This document shows, one piece after another, positions 52,699 through 61,367 of a DNA stretch of 64,000 bases; the first letter of the stretch is position 1, and each line of letters opens with the position of its first letter. A model generated the notes under the pieces. That model ran no database searches. It saw only the letters and a program-made list of their open reading frames with translations, and was not told the origin of the DNA. This DNA comes from an uncultured Opitutales bacterium (GTDB lineage Bacteria > Verrucomicrobiota > Verrucomicrobiia > Opitutales > UBA953): the NCBI GenBank assembly GCA_934675585.1, contig CAKUQY010000001.1, forward strand, positions 102,670 through 166,669, written 5' to 3'. The translations under genes and the position numbers were made by a program.

Positions 52699-52871
52699 AA
52701 TTTATATTTCAATTTATTGGTGAAATTCTTATTGCTTGCTTTGAAAAATTTATTTCAAAAGTATTGGATTGGATTGATGAGCATCCAAGACTGAAAAAGA
52801 CATTGCTATTGCCTTTATTACCTTGGTTTTGGGCAAAAAGTATGTATAAAAAGTTTATGAGAAGAAAATAA
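52692..52871 (+). CDS. Small candidate immunity protein (59 aa)
   Basis: A GTG-started ORF overlaps the end of cassette 2 by 7 bp. The product is VLEFIFQFIGEILIACFEKF, then SKVLDWIDEHPRLKKTLLLP and a short basic C-terminus (YKKFMRRK). It is amphipathic with a hydrophobic N-terminal helix. Its position directly behind a toxin tip and the overlap suggest an immunity gene. It is too short for most gene finders. Confidence 0.5.
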   Translation: MLEFIFQFIGEILIACFEKFISKVLDWIDEHPRLKKTLLLPLLPWFWAKSMYKKFMRRK

Positions 52872-53022
52872 AGCTCTAATACAAGAAAAAATGAACACAA
52901 ATACGACGTTTTGCCGTCAAAAAATCCAGTAATAACGTATGTTTTTGAGTAATCATAAACTTATTGATTAAATTTTTGAATTTACACAGCCGTCGGGAAC
53001 GTATTTAATAAATTTTGCATCA

Positions 53023-54489
53023 ATGCCGAACAATCTAATATTCCAGTATTTTAATGCGCATCGCGATTTGCTTTTGCGCGTGAAAAATACGGTCAACGGG
53101 AACGTGATTTCCCAATACAATTATACGAACGACGCACTCGGTCGGCGTTCATCGATGACAAAAAGCGGTTCAATGACGCGGGAATTTGCCGAGCCGGAAA
53201 CGCTGAATTACGCTTATAATGCGCGTTCAGAGCTGACGGGCGCAGTGTCAAGTGCCGATTCCGCCTACAATTACGCGTACGCTTTCGACAATATCGGCAA
53301 TCGCGCAACGGCGAGCGAGGCGGGAACGCAAACGAATTACGCGACGAACGCGCTCAATCAATATGCGTTGGTTGATGATTTCGTTCCCGCGTACGATGCC
53401 GACGGGAACGCGACGCAGATTAAAACCTCGACAGGAACATGGACGATTTCTTACAACGGCGCGAATCGTCCCGTCACTTGGGTGAAATCGACGGGCGAGA
53501 AAATTTTTATGATGTACGATTCGCTAGGTCGGCGTTTTGAAAAGCGTGTTTTGAACGCGGCGGGAACGCGGATTTTGCGGGAACGCTATGTTTATGTAGG
53601 TTATAATTGCGTGCAGATTTTGAACGGCGACGGCGGGAACGCTGTTGAAAAAGAATTCGTTTGGGACCCGACGGAGCCAACGGGAACGCGTCCGCTGACG
53701 TGGACTTTCGTGACGCGGGGATTGAATTTGTTTTACGCGCACGACGGGAACAAGAATGTTTCGGACGTTTTCTTTTTGGCGCTTCAAAACGGCGTTGCGG
53801 CGTATTACGAATACGCTCCTTTCGGTGGAATTACTTATACATCTAAAAATACGCCTTACACGATCGATTTAATTGCCGCGAATCCATTCCGTTTCAGCTC
53901 AGAATTTTACGATCCCGAACTTGATTTGATCTATTACAACTATCGCCATTATTCTCCTGCGCTCGGTCGCTGGCTCTCCCGCGACCCGATCGAAGAACAA
54001 GGCGGCTTGAATTTGTATGCGTTTTGTAAGAATAATGGGATATTTTACGCGGATCGGAGAGGATATGTACCGTGTAATAATTATCTTAAAACTCGTAATT
54101 GCAATTCAAAATCAAAAACGTGTGAAGGACGAACAGATAAACAGAAAGATGGAGAAATTAAGGTTAATGGATGCGGACCAGAAGGCGGGGTAATTTGGGG
54201 GGCAGATGTCGTTCCGGATTCTTATTTTTTTGTAGTTAATTTTGAAAATGCGTGTAATCTTCATGATCGTTGTTATGGTTCTTGTAATTCGAATAAGGCT
54301 CAATGCGACGATCTTCTTCGTCAGGCGATGAAAATCGAATGTTATAAATCTCTTTTTTTATTCCCGTTATTTTTGAATTCTTGTCTTGCCCAAGTAGATA
54401 TTTATTGGGTAGCAATCTCAAAATTGGGAAATGGTGCGTTTGAAGCGGCACAAGATAATGCTTGTGTTTGGGAGTGCTGTGAACAATGA
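53023..54489 (+). CDS. Orphan RHS cassette 3 with phospholipase A2-like tip
   Basis: The 488-residue product is nearly identical to cassette 1 over its first 335 residues and then carries a different tip. The tip has NGCGPEGG, then VPDSYFFVVNFENACNLHDRCYGSCNSNKAQCDDLL (His-Asp near residue 414). This is the pattern of group XII and fungal/bacterial phospholipase A2: an N-terminal GCGPEG calcium-type loop, AC-x2-HD-x-CYG for the catalytic His-Asp, and a following C-x-SK-x-xCD. It should cleave membrane phospholipids. The match is by motif; the exact subclass needs a profile search. Confidence 0.82.
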   Translation: MPNNLIFQYFNAHRDLLLRVKNTVNGNVISQYNYTNDALGRRSSMTKSGSMTREFAEPETLNYAYNARSELTGAVSSADSAYNYAYAFDNIGNRATASEAGTQTNYATNALNQYALVDDFVPAYDADGNATQIKTSTGTWTISYNGANRPVTWVKSTGEKIFMMYDSLGRRFEKRVLNAAGTRILRERYVYVGYNCVQILNGDGGNAVEKEFVWDPTEPTGTRPLTWTFVTRGLNLFYAHDGNKNVSDVFFLALQNGVAAYYEYAPFGGITYTSKNTPYTIDLIAANPFRFSSEFYDPELDLIYYNYRHYSPALGRWLSRDPIEEQGGLNLYAFCKNNGIFYADRRGYVPCNNYLKTRNCNSKSKTCEGRTDKQKDGEIKVNGCGPEGGVIWGADVVPDSYFFVVNFENACNLHDRCYGSCNSNKAQCDDLLRQAMKIECYKSLFLFPLFLNSCLAQVDIYWVAISKLGNGAFEAAQDNACVWECCEQ

Positions 54490-55028
54490 AATTATTCTTT
54501 TTAATCACTAGTTGTTTTATTTTTTTATGCAGTGGGTGCTTTTATAGCATAAAGAAAGATAAATATGTGAATCTTTTGGAAAAGGACGGTGAGATTGTTT
54601 TTATATCTGCTAGAGTTGATTCATGGATTTTTTGGTTAATTATTTTACCGCCGATCTCGATTAACTATCAGGAGTTAAAAGAAACAAATTTAAAGGGAAA
54701 AACACAGATTATTGACGATGATTTTTCAGTAAGTGTTGTAATCAATCCTTTAGAACAACCATACACATTTTTTTCTCATCTTGAAGAGCCAGAAACAGGC
54801 GAAGCAAGAATTAAACTTTTAGGCACAGAATGGATTGTAAATTCCTATCAAGAAACAAATAATCGAACATTTTATCATGCGGAATATTATTATGGTTTTG
54901 GAGGAGTACTGTCTCAGGATTTCTCTAAAAAAGGAAAAGTTATTTTAAGTAAATTAGATCAAGAAAATGGGTCGGAAGAAATTATTTTAAAAATGATGAA
55001 AAATCGTAAAATTCAAACACAGGAATAA
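54486..55028 (+). CDS. Candidate PLA2-immunity lipoprotein
   Basis: The 180-residue product starts with a 4-bp overlap (ATGA) to cassette 3. It has a lipoprotein signal peptide with the lipobox FLCSGC (Cys near residue 18), and then a mature domain with a hydrophobic patch (WIFWLIILPPISINYQEL) and a charged C-terminal half. A membrane-anchored lipoprotein would fit protection from a phospholipase arriving in the periplasm. I recognise no family. Free of the motif. Confidence 0.7.
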   Translation: MKLFFLITSCFIFLCSGCFYSIKKDKYVNLLEKDGEIVFISARVDSWIFWLIILPPISINYQELKETNLKGKTQIIDDDFSVSVVINPLEQPYTFFSHLEEPETGEARIKLLGTEWIVNSYQETNNRTFYHAEYYYGFGGVLSQDFSKKGKVILSKLDQENGSEEIILKMMKNRKIQTQE

Positions 55029-55055
55029 AAATTAAAATATTTTTCTAATTGAATT

Positions 55056-55151
55056 ATGAAAAACTATGAAATCATCATAGAAAAAAGAAACATTAAAGAA
55101 AAAATTAATAATTTATACGGAATATGTAATCAAAAGAAAATGCCGTTTTAA
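55056..55151 (+). CDS. Possible very short ORF (31 aa)
   Basis: The ORF encodes MKNYEIIIEKRNIKEKINNLYGICNQKKMPF. It is very short, AT-rich and has no clear Shine-Dalgarno sequence. It may be the truncated start of the next ORF or chance. Confidence 0.2.
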   Translation: MKNYEIIIEKRNIKEKINNLYGICNQKKMPF

Positions 55152-55160
55152 AGAATCGAT

Positions 55161-55535
55161 ATGTTTTTAGCAATAATGTTTATGATGTCTTTTTCAAGTT
55201 TTCAGAAGCAAGATTCGCAAATAACGCATGATTATTTTGTTTTTGGAGGAACAGAAAAGAAGATTCAAGCATCGAAAAACGAAGAAATATTATTTGAAAA
55301 AATATATTTAAGTCGAAAACCTCTTGAGAAATCTGTGGGATGTCCGCCAGCCCCGCGGTTCTTTTATTATTCAAAAAAATATCAGAAATCATTTGCGGTT
55401 TTCTCGTCTATGATGTGGATTGATCATGATTGTGAACCAGAAGAAAACGATAAAACCAGAGAGTCAATTTGGTATTTTCGGGTTGATCGAAGTGCCGTGG
55501 ATGAATTTATGAAACACACGAAGAAATACAGATAA
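55161..55535 (+). CDS. Hypothetical protein in the PLA2 cassette
   Basis: The 124-residue product has a short hydrophobic start (MFLAIMFMMSFSSFQKQDSQ) and a soluble part with FVFGGTEKKIQASKNEEILFEKIYL, one CPPAP segment and WYFRVDRSAVDEFMKHTKKY at the C-terminus. It follows the lipoprotein gene by 132 bp and may be a second, perhaps remnant, immunity gene. I recognise no family. AT-rich and motif-free like its neighbours. Confidence 0.5.
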   Translation: MFLAIMFMMSFSSFQKQDSQITHDYFVFGGTEKKIQASKNEEILFEKIYLSRKPLEKSVGCPPAPRFFYYSKKYQKSFAVFSSMMWIDHDCEPEENDKTRESIWYFRVDRSAVDEFMKHTKKYR

Positions 55536-55649
55536 AAAGGAATTCCCGTTTCACGAGGGTAATAAAAAGTTGGCGCGAAATTCGCCTTTGGTTTATTTAT
55601 TTTACGAATCTGTTTTTATCCTCGACACTAAAAAATTTCAAATTTATAC

Positions 55650-56891
55650 TTGTTTCACCCTAAAGAATTTATGATCGCGTTCAGAAATAGTTTTAAACCA
55701 AATCGCGGGAACGTTCCCGCGTACGATGCCGACGGGAACGTGATTTCGTTGAAAACTGCGACGGGAACGTGGCAAATTACTTACAACGGCGCGAATCGCC
55801 CTGTTACCTGGGTGAAATCGACAGGCGAGAAAATTTTCATGATGTACGATTCGCTCGGTCGGCGTTTTGAAAAGCGTGTTTTGAATGCGGCTGGGAGGCG
55901 GATTTTGCGGGAACGCTATGTTTACGCGGGCTATAATTGCGTGCAGATTTTGAACGGCGACGGCGGGAACGCTGTTGAAAAAGAATTCGTTTGGGACCCG
56001 ACGGAGCCGACGGGAACGCGTCCGCTGACATGGACTTTCGTGAAGCGGGGATTGAATCTGTTTTACGCGCACGACGGGAACAAGAATGTTTCGGACGTTT
56101 TCTTTTTGGCGCTTCAAAACGGCGTTGCGGCGCATTACGAATACGCTCCTTTCGGTGCAATTACCCGCACCGCGAAAAACACGCCTTACACGATCGATTT
56201 AATTGCCGCGAATCCATTCCGTTTTAGCTCGGAATTTTACGATCCCGAACTTGATTTGATCTATTACAACTATCGCCATTATTCTCCGTCCCTCGGTCGC
56301 TGGCTTTCCCGCGACCCGATCGAAGAAAAGGGAGGGGTGAATTTGTATGCGTTTTGTAAGAATAATGGGATTAATATTTGGGATTTTCTTGGTGATGTTG
56401 GATTTCCTGGGTTTTCGCCTATTGCCGGACGCAATTTACAATGCATGGTAGATAATTGGCTTCAACCTCAACCAAGTGGCGGAAGATGCAGGCCTAGTAC
56501 TAATGGAGGAATTGAATGTCGAACAAACAAGCCAAGTAAAAAAGAGCCTCTATTAAACGGTTGTGGAAGTGAGGGTTCGGAATGGGTTCCCGATTCTTTT
56601 CTTTGGATTGTTAGTTTTGTTGAAGCATGCAACAATCACGATAAATGTTACGGAACATGTGGAAGTTCTAAAGAAGATTGTGATAAAAAATTAGGTCATG
56701 ACATGGAAAATGCGTGTAAAAATAAATTTGGAATACTTAGATTTGTATTTCGAAAGTCATATCTTCTTTGTCTTGCGCAGGCGAAAATTTATGAATTGGC
56801 TCTTTTGAATGTATCTGCGGCAGATGCCGCATTTGAAAAAGCACAAGATGTTGCGTGCGAATGGGAAGAACTTCCTTGTGTTGTGAACTAA
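55650..56891 (+). CDS. Orphan RHS cassette 4 with phospholipase A2-like tip
   Basis: The 413-residue ORF has about 18 unrelated residues, then RHS core starting at NVPAYDADGNVISLKTATGT. The join is at a CGTTCCCGC word (near 55712). The core ends GGVNLYAFCKNNG (about residue 242). The tip has GCGSEGSEWVPDSFLWIVSFVEACNNHDKCYGTCGSSKEDCDKKL (His-Asp near residue 330), the same group XII PLA2 pattern as cassette 3 but clearly divergent. Two different PLA2 tips therefore stand side by side, each with a different downstream gene. Confidence 0.82.
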   Translation: MFHPKEFMIAFRNSFKPNRGNVPAYDADGNVISLKTATGTWQITYNGANRPVTWVKSTGEKIFMMYDSLGRRFEKRVLNAAGRRILRERYVYAGYNCVQILNGDGGNAVEKEFVWDPTEPTGTRPLTWTFVKRGLNLFYAHDGNKNVSDVFFLALQNGVAAHYEYAPFGAITRTAKNTPYTIDLIAANPFRFSSEFYDPELDLIYYNYRHYSPSLGRWLSRDPIEEKGGVNLYAFCKNNGINIWDFLGDVGFPGFSPIAGRNLQCMVDNWLQPQPSGGRCRPSTNGGIECRTNKPSKKEPLLNGCGSEGSEWVPDSFLWIVSFVEACNNHDKCYGTCGSSKEDCDKKLGHDMENACKNKFGILRFVFRKSYLLCLAQAKIYELALLNVSAADAAFEKAQDVACEWEELPCVVN

Positions 56892-56897
56892 AAACCG

Positions 56898-57419
56898 ATG
56901 AAAAATAATATTTTTTGGTGTTTTTTGGGCTTTTCGATCGGAACCGTCTGGGCGTTTGTGGGTTGGATTGTGTTGGCTACTGTGTCAATGTTCTCTGTTC
57001 CGGATGTTAATGATTCTTCTTTTGATCAAATGAAGCAATGTAGACTTGAATCTGCCACTATTACTTATCGAAAAAAAGAAAAGGCGACAGGGGAACTTCA
57101 ATTTATTCGTTTTAAGATTGTTGATCCTCATACTCTTTTAAGAATTCAAGATTCGATAAGAATTAGGAGAGTTTCTTCGAGTTTTAGAACTGTCGAGTTT
57201 GAGCCGCAAGTAGTTCTTGAAGAAAAAAACGGTTCGGGAAGGTGGAGAATTTCTTTTTGTGGCGGCTTAAATTCAGAATTAACGGTATGGACATCGGAAA
57301 TTTATGGAGACGTCGCACTTTTTGACGGATCGTTTTATAACGAAATTTTTAGACTTTGCCTTGATAACGAAAAGAAACTTGAGGAAAAAAATTCCTTTGA
57401 GGTTTTGTTGCGTTATTAG
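56898..57419 (+). CDS. Candidate immunity protein for cassette 4
   Basis: The 173-residue product starts 6 bp after cassette 4. It has one N-terminal membrane helix (CFLGFSIGTVWAFVGWIVLATVSMF), possibly a signal anchor. A beta-rich domain follows (LESATITYRKKEKATGELQF and VVLEEKNGSGRWRISFCGGL). It probably faces the periplasm and guards against the PLA2 tip. It is not clearly related to the lipoprotein behind cassette 3. Free of the motif. Confidence 0.65.
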   Translation: MKNNIFWCFLGFSIGTVWAFVGWIVLATVSMFSVPDVNDSSFDQMKQCRLESATITYRKKEKATGELQFIRFKIVDPHTLLRIQDSIRIRRVSSSFRTVEFEPQVVLEEKNGSGRWRISFCGGLNSELTVWTSEIYGDVALFDGSFYNEIFRLCLDNEKKLEEKNSFEVLLRY

Positions 57420-57536
57420 CGTGTTATTTGATAAATTTATAAACTTGCGGGAACGAGAATTGCTAATTTTCAGTTAGGTGAAAAATTCGTTCCCGCGGGC
57501 GTGAAAAATTCGCGTTGCGGGAACGCGTGATTTATA

Positions 57537-58262
57537 ATGAATTTTATGGAAGCAGAAGAAAATTTGACGGGAACGCAAGGCGCGCATTTGAGCGTCGTCG
57601 CGACACCGATTGGTAATTTGGAAGATTTGTCGCCGCGTGCAAAAGCGGTTTTAGAAAGTGCAGATTGCATTGCTTGCGAAGACACGCGGACGAGTGGCAA
57701 TTTGTTGCGTCATTTTGGCATTGCGCGTCCGTTGATTGCTTATCACGACCACAACGAGCAAGCGTCGGCTGCGGGCATTGCTGATAAAATCTCCGCGGGA
57801 GCGCATGTCGCGCTGGTTTGCGACGCGGGAACGCCGACGCTTTCTGATCCTGGTTTTCGCGTGGTGCGCGAATGTCGTCGTCGCGGGCTGGCGGTCGAAA
57901 CGATTCCCGGCCCTTGTGCGTTGATTGCGGCGCTTTCGGCGAGTGGTTTGCCGACAAATGCGTTTGTGTTTCATGGATTTTTGGTTCCTAAAACTTCGGC
58001 GCGTCGCAAATTTTTAGAAGAAAATCGCGAGGCAAAAATGACGCTTGCGGTTTATGAATCTTGTCATCGCATTCGTGCGTTTGCGGAAGAAATTTTGGAA
58101 CTTCTCGGGAGCGATCGCGTGGTTTGTTTCGCGCGCGAATTAACAAAACTTCACGAAACGATTTTGACGGGAACGATTGGTGAAATTTTGCCAAAAATGG
58201 TGGGCAAAAATCTCAAAGGTGAATTTGTGGTGCTCATCGCTCCCGCAGATTTTGAGTTGTAA
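57537..58262 (+). CDS. rsmI: 16S rRNA (cytidine-1402 2'-O) methyltransferase RsmI
   Basis: The 241-residue product belongs to the tetrapyrrole-methylase fold family. Motifs are LSVVATPIGNLEDLSPRAKAVLESAD, CEDTRTSGNLLRHFGI, CDAGTPTLSDPGFRVVREC and the RsmI-specific YESCHRIRAF with CFARELTKLHET. It methylates C1402 of 16S rRNA. Four extra residues precede the usual start (MNFMEAEENL). It lies 31 bp upstream of hisA. Confidence 0.94.
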   Translation: MNFMEAEENLTGTQGAHLSVVATPIGNLEDLSPRAKAVLESADCIACEDTRTSGNLLRHFGIARPLIAYHDHNEQASAAGIADKISAGAHVALVCDAGTPTLSDPGFRVVRECRRRGLAVETIPGPCALIAALSASGLPTNAFVFHGFLVPKTSARRKFLEENREAKMTLAVYESCHRIRAFAEEILELLGSDRVVCFARELTKLHETILTGTIGEILPKMVGKNLKGEFVVLIAPADFEL

Positions 58263-58292
58263 AAATCGTTCCCGCCAATTAGTCTTTTTATT

Positions 58293-59021
58293 ATGAATAT
58301 TTATCCAGCAGTTGATATTAAAGGCGGCCAATGTGTGCGCTTAAAACAAGGCGTTGCGAGCGATTCGACGACGTATTTTGAGGATCCTACCGTTCCCGCA
58401 AAAGGTTTTGCAGACGCGGGCGCAGAATGGATTCACGTGGTGGATTTGGACGGCGCTTTTGATGGCGCGCCCAAAAATATTGAAGCGCTTAAACGCATTG
58501 CGGGAACGGGCTTAAAGGTTGAGTTTGGCGGTGGTTTGCGCATGGTCGAAAACGTAAAAACGGTGCTCGACGCAGGCGCGGCGCGCGTAATTATTGGCAC
58601 AAAAGCGGCTCACGATGACGCGTTTGTCGCAGAATTAGTAAAACAATTTGGCGGCGAAAAAATTGCTGTCGGCATTGACGCCAAAGACGGATTTGTCGCG
58701 GTGCGCGGCTGGGTAGACGTGACGGAACGACGCGCGACGGAGCTTGCGGGAACGGTCGCTAAACTTGGCGTAAAAACAATTATTTACACCGACATTGCGA
58801 CGGACGGGATGTTGAAAGGTCCCAATTTTCCCGCGCTTGAAGAAATGTTGAAATCGACTTCGGCAAACATTATTGCGTCTGGCGGCGTTTCGCGGCGGGA
58901 AGATATTTTGCGCATTCGCGAACTCGCGGGAACGTATCCAAATGTTGACGGTGCGATCGTCGGCAAAGCGATTTACGAAAAGCGCGTGGATTTGGCGGAT
59001 TTGCTCGCAATTGCAAAATAA
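58293..59021 (+). CDS. hisA: Phosphoribosylformimino-5-aminoimidazole carboxamide ribotide isomerase
   Basis: The 242-residue (beta/alpha)8 enzyme of histidine biosynthesis converts ProFAR to PRFAR. It opens NIYPAVDIKGGQCVRLKQG with the catalytic Asp at residue 8. EFGGGLRMVENVKTVLDAGAARVIIGTKA and YTDIATDGMLKGPN (second catalytic Asp) follow, then the phosphate-binding IIASGGVSRREDI. The histidine operon is otherwise absent here. It is followed after 5 bp by an iron alcohol dehydrogenase, an unusual partner. Confidence 0.94.
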   Translation: MNIYPAVDIKGGQCVRLKQGVASDSTTYFEDPTVPAKGFADAGAEWIHVVDLDGAFDGAPKNIEALKRIAGTGLKVEFGGGLRMVENVKTVLDAGAARVIIGTKAAHDDAFVAELVKQFGGEKIAVGIDAKDGFVAVRGWVDVTERRATELAGTVAKLGVKTIIYTDIATDGMLKGPNFPALEEMLKSTSANIIASGGVSRREDILRIRELAGTYPNVDGAIVGKAIYEKRVDLADLLAIAK

Positions 59022-59026
59022 TTGTA

Positions 59027-60229
59027 ATGAATATTTTCAAAAAAATTTATTGTCGTGTTTTTCAAACAGGGCTGAAATTGTCGTTGCCGTTTTTGCCGTA
59101 TCGCATGCCGACGATTTTGAATAGTACGCGCGCGGTGGCAGATATTTTGCGGGAACGCGCGATTGATTCGGTGCTCGTCGTTACCGACAAGGGAATTCGC
59201 AATTTGGGTTTGCTCGACGAAATGTTGGCAAATCTCGACGCGCAAAAAATCGCCTACACGATTTACGACGAAACCGTGGCAAACCCAACCACCGAAAACG
59301 TCGAAGCCGCGCGGGAACGCTATTTGCAAAATCATTGTCGCGCGATTGTTGGTTTTGGTGGCGGCTCGAGTATAGATTGCGCAAAAGCCGTGGGAGTGCG
59401 CATTGCGCGTCCTAAAAAAACGCTTGCGCAAATGAAAGGCATTTTGAAAGTTTTCAAGCGTTTGCCGTTGCTGATTGCCGTGCCGACGACTGCGGGAACG
59501 GGCAGCGAAACCACGCTCGCCGCAGTGATTACCGATGCGAAAACGCGCCACAAATACGCGATTAACGATTTTCCGCTGATTCCAAAATACGCCGTGCTCG
59601 ACCCGAAAATTACGCTCGGTTTGCCGCCAATGATTAGCGCGACGACGGGAATGGACGCGCTCACGCACGCGGTGGAAGCGTTTATCGGGAACTCGACAAT
59701 GGCGGGAACGCGTCGCGATGCCTTGCGCGCAACAAAATTAATTTTTGAAAATATTTTTGAGGTTTGCAAAAATGGCGGGAACATTGCTGCGCGTAAAAAT
59801 ATGCTCGAAGCGTCGTTTTACGCGGGTTGCGCGTTCACAAAATCTTACGTTGGCTACGTTCACGCAGTCGCGCATTCGCTCGGCGGAAAATATAATATTC
59901 CGCACGGGCTCGCCAACGCGGTGCTTTTGCCGATTGTTTTAAAAGCTTACGGGAACGCGATTCACAAAAAACTGAAAACGCTCGCAATCGCCGCGGGCGT
60001 CGCGGACGAAGAAGACGTTCCCGCGAACGCTGCGCAAAAATTTATCGTTGCGATTGAAAAAATGCAGCGCGCGTTGGGCGTTCCCGCAAAACTCGCGGGC
60101 ATCGTTCCCGCCGACATTCCCGCGCTTGCCAAAATCGCCGAACGCGAGGCAAATCCGCTTTATCCTGTTCCCGTGCTGATGACTGCGCGTGAGTTGGAAC
60201 AATTTTATCGCGCGGTGATGGAAAATTAA
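59027..60229 (+). CDS. Iron-containing alcohol dehydrogenase (second)
   Basis: The 400-residue type III alcohol dehydrogenase is of a different subtype from the one at 14235. Motifs are VVTDKGIRNLGLLDEM, GFGGGSSIDCAKAVGVR, the metal region TTGMDALTHAVEAFIG and HSLGGKYNIPHGLANAVLLP with the expected Asp and His ligands. It has a longer N-terminus (LPFLPYRMPTILNS). The substrate is unknown; fermentation of an aldehyde or diol is likely. A foldback element of the GxxExxY-flank type follows 13 bp after the stop. Confidence 0.9.
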   Translation: MNIFKKIYCRVFQTGLKLSLPFLPYRMPTILNSTRAVADILRERAIDSVLVVTDKGIRNLGLLDEMLANLDAQKIAYTIYDETVANPTTENVEAARERYLQNHCRAIVGFGGGSSIDCAKAVGVRIARPKKTLAQMKGILKVFKRLPLLIAVPTTAGTGSETTLAAVITDAKTRHKYAINDFPLIPKYAVLDPKITLGLPPMISATTGMDALTHAVEAFIGNSTMAGTRRDALRATKLIFENIFEVCKNGGNIAARKNMLEASFYAGCAFTKSYVGYVHAVAHSLGGKYNIPHGLANAVLLPIVLKAYGNAIHKKLKTLAIAAGVADEEDVPANAAQKFIVAIEKMQRALGVPAKLAGIVPADIPALAKIAEREANPLYPVPVLMTARELEQFYRAVMEN

Positions 60230-60241
60230 TATTTTTTTCTG

Positions 60242-60325
60242 TCACCGAATTAACCGAATTCAAACCTAAAATTCGAGAAAATTTCCCTTAAAACTGAAAT
60301 TTGTTTAATTCGGTTAATTCGGTGA
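60242..60325. repeat. 84-bp foldback element related to the GxxExxY flanks
   Basis: TCACCGAATTAACCGAATT (60242-60260) and its exact reverse complement (60307-60325) flank a 46-bp centre without a gene. It looks like a GxxExxY-type unit that has lost its gene, or a miniature element of the same family. Confidence 0.65.
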
Positions 60326-60336
60326 TAAAAATATAA

Positions 60337-60465
60337 TTAATTTTCGCGGGAACGCGTTTTAAATTTGAAAATAATGGCGGCGCAAATGCCGCCGAGCGTG
60401 TCGCACAAAATATCTTTTTGCGAGTCCCAAATATCGCCTTGAGAGCCCCTCAAAAGCCGTTCCCG
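60337..60465 (-). pseudogene. C-terminal fragment of a membrane protein (DUF2238/VanZ-like)
   Basis: The minus-strand frame is open for 42 codons and reads ...LLRGSQGDIWDSQKDILCDT followed by LGGICAAIIFKFKTRSREN and stop. The GD-x-WD-x-QKD...LGG pattern is like the last helix of DUF2238 (YjdF) membrane proteins, or less well VanZ. No upstream part remains; the RHS tip region at 60569 takes its place. It therefore seems to have been cut by the arrival of that region. Confidence 0.45.
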
Positions 60466-60568
60466 CTATTGTGATTTTGATTGATACTCTAATCACTTAG
60501 CAACTACGAAGGTTTTCATAGGCAATCAGACGATTTCGTAATCTTACTAAAAAATTATTATCCATCAT

Positions 60569-61367
60569 TCAACGAAAATCGTTTTCAATTATTTCTCTAA
60601 AATTGAAATCAATCCGAATTTTTGCTTGAAATATCAGTTTTTTTACTTTATAGCAACACGTTTTTGAATCTTGTTCATAAGCACAATAAAAACTACCTTT
60701 CCAATCATACTCGACATCACCAACATATCGTTTCCCAAATGGGGTTTCTGTATTAATAAATATTAACCGTCCTTCATTCACAACAATTTTACCAAGACTA
60801 TCAAATTTAATAATCCCACTATTTCCGCAAAAACAATACAAATTCAGTCCGTCCATTTCTTCAATTGGGTCGCGGGAGAGCCAGCGACCGAGGGAGGGAA
60901 CGTAATGGCGGTAGTTGTAGTAAACGAGGTTGAGCTCGCTATCGTAAAATTCGCTGCTCCATTGGAAGTTTTGCTCGAAATTGCCAACGGATGAAACGTT
61001 CCCGAATGGCGAGTAAGAATAAGTTGTTTTAATGTAGCCATCACTTCCAAAAACTTCACAAACGTTTTTCGTCAGATCGACCGTCGGGAAATAAACGTTG
61101 TCGCCGACGATTGAAATCGCGAGCGGACGCGTCGCCGTTTCCTCCGTCGGATCCCAGTAAATCACGCGTTTGAGCGCAGGTTCTTGCGTTCCCGCGACCG
61201 TCACTTTTTTCTCGAAACGCCGCCCGAGCGAATCGTAGCCGCACTCGACCACGGTTTGCGTTCCCGCATTTTCAAAACGTACCGGGCGGTTTTCGCCGTT
61301 GCAGGAAATGCTCCACGTTCCCGTAGCGGTTTTCACTAACGTCGCGTTCCCGTGCGTTCGTAGGCGG
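60569..61367 (-). pseudogene. Truncated RHS 3' region with its own tip
   Basis: The open part encodes about 255 residues: RHS core from GNATLVKTATGTWSISCNGE to SRDPIEEMDGLNLYCFCGN, then a short tip of about 75 residues with FINTETPFGKRYVGDVEYDWKGSF and one CC pair. The core homology begins exactly at a GGGAACG word near 61360. Upstream of it the sequence is unrelated. There is no start codon of its own beyond an internal one and no immunity gene downstream before the membrane-protein fragment. It is probably an inactive cassette on the minus strand. Confidence 0.75.
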
